Shown: positions 1 through 6,616 of the stretch, in pieces | Position numbering within the stretch: position 1 is the stretch's first letter | Layout of the letters: the number at the start of each line of letters is the position of its first letter | DNA from: GCA-2746795 sp964643965 | Lineage (GTDB): Bacteria > Chloroflexota > Anaerolineae > Promineifilales > Promineifilaceae | NCBI GenBank assembly: GCA_964643965.1 | Contig: CAZXVH010000143.1 | Coordinates: 1 to 10,981, forward strand | DNA length: 10,981 bases | Direction: 5' to 3' | Program-made: the position numbers and the translations under genes | Notes under the pieces: generated by a model | What the model saw: only the letters and a program-made list of their open reading frames with translations | The model's database searches: none | Told to the model about the DNA's origin: nothing

Positions 1-432
1 CACCGCCCAGCCTTCCACCGTGAGCAGCCACAGCCAAACCGCAAATGACAACCCCAACACCGTTGGCCCCAGCCAAAACGTCAGGCCAAACCAGACGCCA
101 AAGGTGACGGCCAACGCCTTGCCACCCCGAAAACGCAAAAAGGGAGAAAAGGCATGACCGAGAATAGGGGCAATGGCAACGGCCGTTATCCCCCACCCAT
201 CCAGCCCTGCCCCAAAATTCGCCAGGCCAACCGGTATCGCCCCTTTGAAGGCATCCAAGAGAATCGCCGCAACGCCCCAGCCCTTACCCCCCGCCCGAAA
301 CACATTCGACGCCCCCGGATTGCCGTCGCCAAACTGGCGCACATCCTGGCGCAGCGCCAACCGCCCCACCCACACCGAAAAGGGCAGCGAGCCACACAAA
401 AACGCAAAAACAAGCCAAAGCAATTCATTCAT
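1..432 (-). CDS. plsY: Acyl-phosphate:glycerol-3-phosphate acyltransferase PlsY (C-terminus beyond window)
   Basis: Integral membrane enzyme that transfers an acyl group from acyl-phosphate to glycerol-3-phosphate, the first acylation in bacterial phospholipid synthesis (partner of PlsX). Translating the minus strand from the ATG at 432-430 gives 144 codons open to the window edge. The three PlsY signature regions are visible in order: GSLPFSVWVGRL (residues 14-25), the glycine-rich GDGNPGASNVFRAGGKGWG stretch (35-53) leading into DAFKGAIPV (60-68), and GHAFSPFLRFRGGKALAVT (92-110). Hydrophobic segments lie at about 2-23, 54-72, 80-97 and 106-140. Family members have about 200 residues, so about 60 are missing. 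No clear Shine-Dalgarno precedes the ATG. It is transcribed divergently from the 142-residue gene. A perfect AACGGCCGTT lies inside it (178-187), read as T-A-V. The family call rests on motifs read directly and is firm. Confidence 0.93.
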   Translation of the reverse strand, partial: MNELLWLVFAFLCGSLPFSVWVGRLALRQDVRQFGDGNPGASNVFRAGGKGWGVAAILLDAFKGAIPVGLANFGAGLDGWGITAVAIAPILGHAFSPFLRFRGGKALAVTFGVWFGLTFWLGPTVLGLSFAVWLWLLTVEGWAV

Positions 433-469
433 GCCATCATATAACCAGGTAACAACAATCCGAGACATC

Positions 470-508
470 ATTCACAATTCACAATTCATTATTCACAATT
501 CACAATTC
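470..508. repeat. ATTCACA heptanucleotide tandem array
   Basis: Five consecutive heptamers with consensus ATTCACA, the third reading ATTCATT, followed by a partial ATTC. The array sits in the divergent intergenic region, 38 bases upstream of the plsY start. The form resembles the short tandemly repeated repetitive (STRR) heptamers known from filamentous cyanobacteria and other genomes. No coding role is likely. Similar heptamer-spaced repeats of other sequence occur at 1106-1126 and 4345-4358. Confidence 0.8.
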
Positions 509-548
509 CTCGTGTTATCATTCGCTCCAAAACCATCAAGTATCTTCT

Positions 549-639
549 CAATAAACTGGGAGATTACAAAAGTTTTGGCATCAGAGTGTTCATGCAAAGC
601 TAATTCTGAAACTTTTGTAATCTTTGTCCCCAAATATTG
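549..639. repeat. 91-bp imperfect palindrome (long hairpin)
   Basis: The left arm AGATTACAAAAGTTT (561-575) and the right arm AAACTTTTGTAATCT (609-623) are perfectly complementary over 15 bp, with 33 bases between them. The symmetry continues outward. GGG (558-560) faces CCC (628-630) after a four-base insertion on the right, and CAATA (549-553) faces TATTG (635-639) at the ends. Inside, TCAGA (581-585) can pair with TCTGA (605-609), partly competing with the main stem. The element is AT-rich compared with its surroundings and lies 32 bases upstream of the 142-residue gene. It could be a MITE-like relic, a structured leader or small RNA, or a large operator. A terminator is unlikely because both flanking genes point away from it. 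Confidence 0.75.
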
Positions 640-671
640 AGATGTTACACCATCAACAAGAAAAGTGACCC

Positions 672-1100
672 ATGATACCCTTAACTCTCGCCCTTGAACT
701 CAAAGAAGCGGGCCTCAAATGGATACCCGACCTCAACGACTTTTTCGCCATCCCTTATAGCGATTTGGATGATCGCCTTTTCGTCATGGCCGACATGTTG
801 ACCGCACCCGCCATGTTGAAAGGCTGGCCGGCCATCACCTTTCACGGCACATCTGAATGGGCCTTGGATCATATTTTCATGGAAGAAGTGGTGTGGATGC
901 CCACCGAGGAGCAGTTGCGCCAGGAGCTGGTCTTTATGCTCGACCGATTGGTTGAGAAAACAGAATTGATGTTGAAGTTGGGGGAAAACGGCCGTTATAC
1001 CACCACCATCTCCTTCCGCAACAGCCCGCTCACCTTCACAGCGCCCACCGCCGGTGAAACCTATGCGCTTGCGCTGCTCCACCTCCTGCAAAACAGTTGA
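672..1100 (+). CDS. Hypothetical protein, 142 aa
   Basis: I cannot assign a function. The product is a small soluble-looking acidic protein without signal peptide or membrane segment. It starts with an amphipathic stretch (TLALELKEAGLKWIPDLNDF, residues 5-24). A middle section with FAIPYSDLDDRLFVMADML and WPAITFHGTSEWALDHI follows, then VVWMPTEEQLRQEL (73-86) and a C-terminal half that looks like alternating helix and strand, ending ETYALALLHLLQ. The balanced composition and a HIP-like AACGGCCGTT read as N-G-R-Y (987-996) support a real gene native to this genome. The AG-rich bases 658-665 give at best a weak ribosome-binding site. The promoter is probably in the divergent region it shares with plsY. 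No partner gene is obvious downstream, where 237 gene-free bases follow. Confidence 0.75.
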   Translation: MIPLTLALELKEAGLKWIPDLNDFFAIPYSDLDDRLFVMADMLTAPAMLKGWPAITFHGTSEWALDHIFMEEVVWMPTEEQLRQELVFMLDRLVEKTELMLKLGENGRYTTTISFRNSPLTFTAPTAGETYALALLHLLQNS

Positions 1101-1337
1101 AAGAGAGTGGTCAGTGTTCAGTGAATACTTACGTGACAAACTGTCCACGCCAAAATAGCGATAATCACACTCTACTGTGGCCGACTTTCTTCAACAGTTT
1201 GTTTCTTGTTCCCATTTTCACCCATGAGATATCCTCCTTGATTGATTCATTATACCCGCGGCCCATTCCCCTTCCAATCGTGCCCTACCGCAGCTTCTTG
1301 CATTGGATAATTTACCAGGGCAGACTATAATCAGCAG
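1101..1337. other. Gene-free stretch with a small heptamer repeat
   Basis: No convincing gene is seen on either strand. Just after the stop codon of the 142-residue gene there is a short heptamer series AGTGGTC-AGTGTTC-AGTGAAT (1106-1126). The middle is T-rich and has no hairpin with a U-tract that would make a clean terminator. The right end carries a TATAAT box immediately before the next gene (listed separately). Confidence 0.6.
1303..1331 (+). promoter_or_regulatory. Candidate promoter for a leaderless transcript of the membrane-protein gene
   Basis: A perfect -10 box TATAAT (1326-1331) is preceded, at exactly 17 bases, by TTGGAT (1303-1308), a poor -35 matching only the TTG. Six bases separate the -10 box from the ATG at 1338, so transcription would begin at or next to the start codon. 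No Shine-Dalgarno is present, which fits a leaderless message. This is a sequence-based prediction only. Confidence 0.45.
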
Positions 1338-1841
1338 ATGAAAATCTTCGAGCGTTTGGGCTTTTTTTCCATCCTCTTATTAGGCATTGCCCTTTTTTTG
1401 TTGGGCATATTGGTCATGCAGTACCTCGTCAACGCCTGGTGGCCGTTTGATGTGGCCCGCCTGGACTTGATACGCGGCTCCGCCGCAGGCACGGTAGAAG
1501 CCGCTTCCATCCTGGCGGCCATCAACAACGAAATTCTCATCGCCTTTTTAGGTTCTATCCTCATCACCGTCACCGGCCTGGCCTTGCCCTTCGCTTATTT
1601 TGTCAATAAACGGTTCAGCAAATACCTGGATCACCGTTCCGGCCGTACTTTAGCGCCCCAATTTCATGTGACATTGCGCCAGGCGATGTGGGTTGGCTTA
1701 TGGGCCGCCATCTGTACCTGGCTGCAAATGAACCGGGCTTTAGGCATTGCCGTGGTTTTGTTGGCAGCGGCCGTTCTCGTTCTAGTGGAACTTTTACTGC
1801 AAATCCGGGCGCGCACGGCCGCTGCTGCTTCAACATCATAG
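1338..1841 (+). CDS. Four-helix integral membrane protein, unknown function
   Basis: The product has 167 residues and four predicted membrane helices at about 8-30, 65-90, 114-131 and 134-156. A soluble loop of about 35 residues (31-64, containing NAWWPFDVARLDLIRG) separates helices 1 and 2, and a basic segment (KRFSKYLDHRSGR, 91-103) follows helix 2. The arrangement suggests an inner-membrane protein, but I do not recognise a family or a catalytic motif. The short alanine/serine tail (161-167) is probably disordered. It has no Shine-Dalgarno and a TATAAT box six bases upstream. Its stop is followed after 11 bases by selA, whose ribosome-binding site begins within its stop codon. The two are therefore probably cotranscribed, though nothing here links the protein to selenium metabolism. 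Confidence 0.78.
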   Translation: MKIFERLGFFSILLLGIALFLLGILVMQYLVNAWWPFDVARLDLIRGSAAGTVEAASILAAINNEILIAFLGSILITVTGLALPFAYFVNKRFSKYLDHRSGRTLAPQFHVTLRQAMWVGLWAAICTWLQMNRALGIAVVLLAAAVLVLVELLLQIRARTAAAASTS

Positions 1842-1845
1842 AAGG
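1839..1845 (+). promoter_or_regulatory. Ribosome-binding site that sets the selA start
   Basis: The purine-rich block 1841-1846 (GAAGGA), overlapping the preceding TAG stop, lies six bases before GTG at 1853. It supports the GTG start rather than the ATG at 1688, which would place 55 extra residues of SelA on top of the membrane-protein gene. Confidence 0.65.
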
Positions 1846-1852
1846 AAAATCT

Positions 1853-3256
1853 GTGTCATCATCAACTCCCGCTCCTGATCCAGCGGATCTACTGCGTCAG
1901 ATTCCCAGCATTGATAAACTGTTAAACTTGCCGGATACAGTCGCTGTCATGGCGGAATACGGCCGTTCTCTCACCGTTGAAGCCTTCCGCGCCATTTTAG
2001 AAGAGCAGCGCACGGCCGTGCGCCAGGGCGTCGCCACCATTCTCACAAATGAGATGTTGGTACAAAAGGCGGGCGCCTGGTTAGAAAGCTGGTTCACGCC
2101 CAGCCTCAGACCGGTGATCAACGCCACCGGCGTGATTGTGCATACCAACCTGGGACGCGCCCCGTTGAGTGACGCCGCTATTGAAGCAGTAACGGCCGTT
2201 GCCCACGACTACGCCACCCTGGAATACGATCTTGACACCGGCAAACGCGGCTCCCGCGCCGTCCATGCCGAACAGTTACTCACCCAACTTTGCCAAACCG
2301 AAGCCGCCCTGGTCGTCAACAACAACGCGGCCGCCGTGCTGCTCATGCTTTCCGCCTTATGCCAGGGCAAAGAAGTCATCATCAGCCGGGGGCAGTTGGT
2401 GGAAATCGGCGGCGGCTTTCGCGTACCAGACGTAATGGCCCAGTCCGGGGCCATCCTGGTAGAAGTGGGCACGACCAACCGCACCCACCTGCGTGATTAT
2501 GAAAACGCCATCAACGAAAACAGCGCCGCCATCCTGGTGGCCCACCATTCCAACTTCAAAATCGTGGGCTTCACCACCGAACCGTCGCTGGCTGAACTGG
2601 CGGAACTGGCCCACGCCCATGCCATCCCCCTGCTCTACGATCAGGGCAGCGGCGCTCTGTTTGATACCGCCCCCTTTGGCCTCGACCCGGAGCCAACCGT
2701 GCCGGACAGCTTGCAAGCGGGCTGCGATGTGGTGGCCTTCAGCGGCGATAAGCTGCTGGGCGGCCCCCAGGCCGGCATCCTGTGCGGGCAGGGCGCACTC
2801 ATGGCCCGCCTCAAGCGCCACCCCCTGGCCCGCGCCGTCCGCGCCGACAAGCTGGCGCTGGCCGCCCTGGCCGCCACCCTCACCCTTTACCTCAAAGAGC
2901 AGGCGCTCACCGACATCCCCGTGTGGCGCATGATTGGCCGCTCCCTGGCCGCCATCAGCGATGAGGCAGGCGACTGGGCGGCGCAGTTGCAAGAACAGGG
3001 CATTGAGGCTGAAACGCTTCCCGGCGAATCGACGGTGGGCGGCGGCAGCCTGCCGGGAACGACGCTGCCCACGCGCCTGGTGGCCATCAGCCATCCAGAT
3101 GTAGAGCGGTTTGGCGCTGCCCTGCGCCTGAGCAATCCACCCGTCATTGGCCGCATTCAAGACGGCCGTTTTCTCATCGATCCGCGCACCGTTTTACCAG
3201 GCCAGGCGGCAATGCTGTTGGACGCCCTCATCACGTGGTATGTGATAGAAACCTGA
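1853..3256 (+). CDS. selA: L-seryl-tRNA(Sec) selenium transferase (selenocysteine synthase)
   Basis: A PLP-dependent enzyme that converts seryl-tRNA(Sec) to selenocysteinyl-tRNA(Sec) using selenophosphate; bacterial SelA works as a large homo-oligomer in the cytoplasm. From the GTG start the protein has 467 residues, the usual SelA length. The N-terminal tRNA-binding region holds LLRQIPSIDKLL (13-24). The core begins at RPVINATGVIVHTNLGRAPL, followed by the SelA-type stretches LEYDLDTGKRGSR and NNNAAAVLLML. The PLP-binding lysine is K300 in the FSGDKLLGGPQAG motif (E. coli SelA uses K295). The alternative ATG at 1688 would give 522 residues, but the extension matches nothing and overlaps the upstream gene. 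tsaD follows after 32 bases, so cotranscription is likely. No selB, selD or selC is seen nearby. SelA-like proteins with other functions exist in some archaea, but the full-length bacterial layout makes the call strong. Confidence 0.94.
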   Translation: MSSSTPAPDPADLLRQIPSIDKLLNLPDTVAVMAEYGRSLTVEAFRAILEEQRTAVRQGVATILTNEMLVQKAGAWLESWFTPSLRPVINATGVIVHTNLGRAPLSDAAIEAVTAVAHDYATLEYDLDTGKRGSRAVHAEQLLTQLCQTEAALVVNNNAAAVLLMLSALCQGKEVIISRGQLVEIGGGFRVPDVMAQSGAILVEVGTTNRTHLRDYENAINENSAAILVAHHSNFKIVGFTTEPSLAELAELAHAHAIPLLYDQGSGALFDTAPFGLDPEPTVPDSLQAGCDVVAFSGDKLLGGPQAGILCGQGALMARLKRHPLARAVRADKLALAALAATLTLYLKEQALTDIPVWRMIGRSLAAISDEAGDWAAQLQEQGIEAETLPGESTVGGGSLPGTTLPTRLVAISHPDVERFGAALRLSNPPVIGRIQDGRFLIDPRTVLPGQAAMLLDALITWYVIET

Positions 3257-3288
3257 CAGCTTTCCCTAAATATTGAGAAGATACGCTT

Positions 3289-4299
3289 ATGACCCAACAA
3301 ACACGAATTCTTGCCCTTGAAACATCTTGCGACGAAACGGCCGCCGCCGTCATTGAAAATGGCGTGACCATCCTCAGCAATGTCATCGCCAGCCAGGTAG
3401 ACATTCACGCCCAATATGGCGGCGTCTTCCCGGAGGTGGCCTCTCGTCGCCACATAGAAGTCATTTCTCCGGTTGTCACCCAGGCGATGAACGAGGCGCA
3501 TCTCGGCTTTGATGATCTGGACTGCATCGCCGTCACCAAAGGGCCGGGATTAGTCGGGTCGCTGCTGGTGGGGGTGAATATGGCCAAAGGGCTGGCGTTG
3601 GCCCGGCAAAAACCACTGCTGGGCATCAACCATATTGAAGGGCACATTTACTCCCTCTGGCTGACAGAAGAGGCGGCGGATATTGAGTTTCCGCTGCTGA
3701 CATTGGTGGTCAGCGGCGGGCATACCGAACTGTATCTGATGGTAGATCACGGCCGTTATAAACATCTGGGTGGCACGATTGATGACGCCGCCGGGGAAGC
3801 GTTCGACAAGGTAGGGCGAGTACTGGGGCTGCCCTTCCCCGGCGGGCCGGCCATTGACAAAGCGGCCCGCGAAGGCAACCCGGAAGCGTTCCAATTCCCG
3901 CGGGCTGTCATGGAAGATGGCTTTAATTTTAGTTTCAGCGGGTTAAAAACGGCCGTTCTGCGCCAGACGCAAAAATATAAAGGGGGCAAACTGCCGGTCA
4001 ACGATCTGGCTGCCAGCTTCCAGGCGGCAGTGGTAGACGTATTGGTGGCCAAGAGTGAACGGGCGGCGCAGGCTTATGGGGCAACGGCCGTTCACCTGGC
4101 CGGCGGCGTTTCCGCCAACAGCGCCCTGCGCCAGGCCATGCGTGAACGGCTGCACATTCCCGTGCGTTATCCACCACCCCTTCTCTGCACAGACAACGCC
4201 GCCATGATTGGGGCGGCGGCGCATTGGCGCTTCCGGCAAGGCCAACGGGACAGCCTCGACCTGGATGTCATTCCCAGTTTGCAACTCGCCTCTATCTAA
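3289..4299 (+). CDS. tsaD: tRNA N6-adenosine threonylcarbamoyltransferase TsaD
   Basis: Catalytic subunit that transfers threonylcarbamoyl from TC-AMP to A37 of tRNAs reading ANN codons (t6A), working with TsaB, TsaE and TsaC, none of which is visible here. The product has 336 residues, full length for the family. Motifs in order: LALETSCDET (8-17), the HxxxH metal site H115-IEG-H119, the VSGGHTELYL phosphate-loop region (141-150), the FPGGPAIDKAA stretch (183-193), the GGVSANSALR motif (272-281) and the distal metal ligand D302 in TDNAAMIGAA. The ATG is preceded by a plausible site GAGAAG (3272-3277). It lies 32 bases behind selA. Two perfect AACGGCCGTT decamers fall in it (3948-3957, 4083-4092), both read T-A-V. 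After its stop is a 193-base gap before the kinase gene. Confidence 0.96.
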   Translation: MTQQTRILALETSCDETAAAVIENGVTILSNVIASQVDIHAQYGGVFPEVASRRHIEVISPVVTQAMNEAHLGFDDLDCIAVTKGPGLVGSLLVGVNMAKGLALARQKPLLGINHIEGHIYSLWLTEEAADIEFPLLTLVVSGGHTELYLMVDHGRYKHLGGTIDDAAGEAFDKVGRVLGLPFPGGPAIDKAAREGNPEAFQFPRAVMEDGFNFSFSGLKTAVLRQTQKYKGGKLPVNDLAASFQAAVVDVLVAKSERAAQAYGATAVHLAGGVSANSALRQAMRERLHIPVRYPPPLLCTDNAAMIGAAAHWRFRQGQRDSLDLDVIPSLQLASI

Positions 4300-4394
4300 A
4301 AAGAATACCCGGTATAATTGTCACAGATTTGACCGCCGGATCCTTGATCACTGATCATTTGTCAAACATATTATTTTGTGCAGTGATTTTGGCG

Positions 4395-4400
4395 TATAAT
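4395..4400 (+). promoter_or_regulatory. Possible -10 box in the tsaD-kinase gap
   Basis: A perfect TATAAT in GGCGTATAATCC, about 93 bases before the kinase start. No good -35 element stands 16-18 bases upstream. The same gap holds a TTTGAC/GTCAAA inverted pair (4328-4333 and 4361-4366) and two TGATCA sites spaced seven bases apart (4345-4357). It could be the main kinase promoter or a chance match. Confidence 0.25.
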
Positions 4401-4430
4401 CCAGCCTACTATACTTGCAGCGGGCATAAT

Positions 4431-4482
4431 TTGACATTTTTACCAGAGGTGGCGCGGTCAGAAAACCGGCCACAACGAATAT
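4431..4482 (+). repeat. Conserved intergenic element, copy 1 (upstream of the kinase)
   Basis: This copy matches a second copy at 7861-7932. The left block (4431-4464) is identical at 29 of 34 positions and the right block (4467-4482) at 14 of 16. The spacer between blocks is 2 bases here and 22 in the other copy. TTTGAC (4430-4435) can pair with GTCAGA (4457-4462) through five Watson-Crick pairs and one G-U pair. The right block runs directly into the TATAAT box at 4480-4485. It may be an RNA structure, a protein-binding site or a small dispersed repeat. Confidence 0.7.
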
Positions 4483-4485
4483 AAT
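4480..4485 (+). promoter_or_regulatory. TATAAT box seven bases before the kinase ATG
   Basis: A perfect -10 hexamer ends seven bases before the ATG at 4493, so transcription would start at or beside the initiation codon. There is no Shine-Dalgarno. The sequence 17 bases upstream (GTCAGA, 4457-4462) matches the -35 consensus at only three positions and is part of the repeated intergenic element. A leaderless kinase message is a reasonable inference, weaker than for the gene at 1338. Confidence 0.35.
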
Positions 4486-4492
4486 TACATTT

Positions 4493-6616
4493 ATGATGAA
4501 TGACCCAAATGCAAATGCGGCCCAAGTAGCCACCGTCACCCAAAGATTACAAGCCATCTACAAGATGAGCTTGCTGCTTTCCACCGTAGAAGCAGACGCC
4601 CACAACATCGACGCCATCTTACCCGATGTTTTTGAAGTGGCCTTAAACCTTTTCCAGGCCCAAGACGCCAGCATCCTGCTGGTGAACGAAGAGCTGGAAA
4701 TCACCCGCTTTTGGCATACCAGCGACCCTAATTTTCCCTATGAAGACGCCCCCTACATTAAAGACGTGATGGTGCGCGGACTGGCAAATTGGGTGATAGA
4801 AAATAAACAAGCCCACATCGTCAAAAACACGCAGCAAGATCACCGCTGGGTTCCCCATTTTCCTGAACATCTGACCTTACACGAACCCTGGTCGATTATG
4901 TGTACGCCCTTTCTCAAGCAAAATAAGGTCATCGGCGCGGCGACCATCATCAAGCCGGGTGAAAACCAGTTCAAAGAAGACGATCTGGAAATTTTGAATA
5001 TCATTGCCAATCAGACAACTGATATTTTTGAAAAAGCCCGTATTCTGGACGAATCGTATCGCCAACTGCGCGTATCCGACTTGTTGAATGAAGCCAGCCG
5101 CAGCATCAATTCTTCGCTCGATCTAAGCGTGGTGATGCAGTCGATGCTGACCCAAATGAATGAGTTTCTAAATGCCGAAGCCATTTCCATTGCCCTGGTA
5201 GACCGGCAAACAAACGAACTGGTTTACCGGGTAGCAGCGGGTATTGGTAGTGATGATATTGTGGGTCTGCGCCTCCCTTCCAACCAGGGTATCTCGGGCT
5301 GGGTGATGGAGCATAATCAACCGGCCCTGGTGCAAGACGCCAACCAGGATCAGCGCCTGGCTCGCACCGGCGACGAACGCACTGGCCATCACACTAAAGC
5401 CATGATTTGCGCCCCCATACATTACAAAAACAGGGTTTTAGGCACGATTCAGGCGATCAATCCCACCGGAGGTATCTTTACCAAACAAGAATTGGAGTTA
5501 CTGGTCAACCTGGCCAATATCGCCAGCAGCGCTATTGCCAACGCCCAGCAGCATGCTCGCACCCTGGAAGCAGAAGCCCGCTACACCAGTTTATTCCAAG
5601 ACAGTATCGACCCCATCATCATCACGACGCTGTCGGGTAAAATTATGGAAGCAAACCGGCGGGCATTTACCTTTTTGGGTTATGCGGAAGCCGATCTGCT
5701 TAACAAAAATATTGCTGAACTGCACCCGCCGGAGATAAGCCTGCCCCCTATCAAACGCATGAGCAACAATTCGATACGGGTCTTCAACAGCCAGCTTATC
5801 GCTCAAAACGGCCGTCGTATTCATGTTGAGGTCTACGCCAAACGCACCTCCTATGGCGTTGATGAGTTCATCCAGTGGATTTTCCATGACATCTCCCAGC
5901 AAATTGAATTGGAAGAGATGCGCAAGGATTTGCAAGCGATGCTGTTCCACGATCTGCAAAGTCCTTTGGGCAATGTCATTTCCAGCCTGGAACTACTCAC
6001 TTACGAAATCCCGGATGACAGCAGCCCGGCCATGCTGGAGATGCTGGATATTGCCATCCGCAGCAGCGGCCGCCTGCAAACGCTCATTCGCTCCCTGCTA
6101 GACATCAACCAAATGGAAGCGGGGCATCCCATCACCGAACAAAACCAGACAAATTTTAACCTGTTGGTCAGAGATGTATGGGATACCATCAAACCCAGTT
6201 ATGAAAAACGAAATATCAAACTGGTACAGGATGTGCCATCTGATTTGCCGGATGTGTTTGTCGAAGAAGATATGATACGGCGGGTTTTGGTGAATCTGCT
6301 GGACAATGCCGTCAAGTACAGCCCGGACAGCCAGGAAATCACGCTGGCAGCAACGGTATGCAAAGATAACATGGTTTTGGTCAGCGTCAGCGACCAGGGA
6401 GAAGGCATTCCTGAAGCGCTGCGTAAAATCGTTTTTGAGAAATTCCGCCGTATTAAAACAGATACCTATTCCAAAGGGTTGGGCCTCGGCCTGGCCTTTT
6501 GCCGGTTAACGGTGGAGGCGCACGGCGGCCGGATTTGGGTGGATGATGCGCCCGGCGGCGGCGCCCGTTTTAACTTTACGCTGCCCCGGTGGCAAGAAAA
6601 AGACAGTTTGGCATGA
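4493..6616 (+). CDS. Soluble GAF-GAF-PAS sensor histidine kinase
   Basis: An orphan two-component sensor kinase of 707 residues. No membrane segment or signal peptide is seen, so it should sense a cytoplasmic or diffusible signal. Domains in order: GAF 1 (about 37-185), GAF 2 (about 205-352), PAS (about 362-475, starting YTSLFQDSIDPIIIT), HisKA (about 476-545) and HATPase_c (about 590-700). The phospho-accepting residue is H486 in MLFHDLQSPLGNV. The ATP-binding N-box NLLDNAVKYS holds N605; the G1 box SDQGEGIPE, F-box FEKFRR and G2 box KGLGLGLAFCRL are all intact, so the kinase should be active. GAF ligands cannot be told from sequence; I see no conserved bilin-cysteine context. No response regulator is adjacent. 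Its TGA stop overlaps the next gene's ATG (ATGA), pointing to coupled translation. A second methionine directly follows the first. Confidence 0.93.
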   Translation: MMNDPNANAAQVATVTQRLQAIYKMSLLLSTVEADAHNIDAILPDVFEVALNLFQAQDASILLVNEELEITRFWHTSDPNFPYEDAPYIKDVMVRGLANWVIENKQAHIVKNTQQDHRWVPHFPEHLTLHEPWSIMCTPFLKQNKVIGAATIIKPGENQFKEDDLEILNIIANQTTDIFEKARILDESYRQLRVSDLLNEASRSINSSLDLSVVMQSMLTQMNEFLNAEAISIALVDRQTNELVYRVAAGIGSDDIVGLRLPSNQGISGWVMEHNQPALVQDANQDQRLARTGDERTGHHTKAMICAPIHYKNRVLGTIQAINPTGGIFTKQELELLVNLANIASSAIANAQQHARTLEAEARYTSLFQDSIDPIIITTLSGKIMEANRRAFTFLGYAEADLLNKNIAELHPPEISLPPIKRMSNNSIRVFNSQLIAQNGRRIHVEVYAKRTSYGVDEFIQWIFHDISQQIELEEMRKDLQAMLFHDLQSPLGNVISSLELLTYEIPDDSSPAMLEMLDIAIRSSGRLQTLIRSLLDINQMEAGHPITEQNQTNFNLLVRDVWDTIKPSYEKRNIKLVQDVPSDLPDVFVEEDMIRRVLVNLLDNAVKYSPDSQEITLAATVCKDNMVLVSVSDQGEGIPEALRKIVFEKFRRIKTDTYSKGLGLGLAFCRLTVEAHGGRIWVDDAPGGGARFNFTLPRWQEKDSLA

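Noticed and set aside
470..508. CRISPR array
   Set aside because: Units of seven bases with no spacers and no cas genes; this is a simple tandem repeat.
154..640. Two plus-strand open frames (154-444 and 173-640)
   Set aside because: They are antisense to plsY, which shows full family motifs on the minus strand. The longer one also runs through the heptamer array and the palindrome, and its composition is not protein-like.
1091..1200. Inverted similarity between 1091-1110 and about 1180-1199 as a terminator for the 142-residue gene
   Set aside because: The pairing has several mismatches and gaps, the arms are about 70 bases apart and no clean U-tract follows a compact stem.
1097..1330. A 77-residue open frame after the 142-residue gene
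   Set aside because: It begins inside the preceding stop region, has no ribosome-binding site, looks like random translated intergenic sequence and ends just before a good promoter.
1688..1852. N-terminal extension of SelA from an ATG at 1688
   Set aside because: It overlaps the membrane-protein gene in another frame and would add 55 residues not typical of SelA. The GTG at 1853 has a good ribosome-binding site and gives the normal length.
2357..3160. A 267-residue antisense open frame
   Set aside because: It is the shadow of selA, caused by high GC and codon bias, with no recognisable motif.
6589..6612. GTG start for alaX eight codons upstream
   Set aside because: Possible, but the ATGA overlap at 6613 is a standard coupling arrangement and the added residues match nothing.
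6614..6616. TGA at the kinase end as a selenocysteine codon, prompted by the nearby selA
   Set aside because: The kinase is complete at this point, after its G2 box and final strand, and the next gene begins here in a different frame. No conserved continuation is seen.
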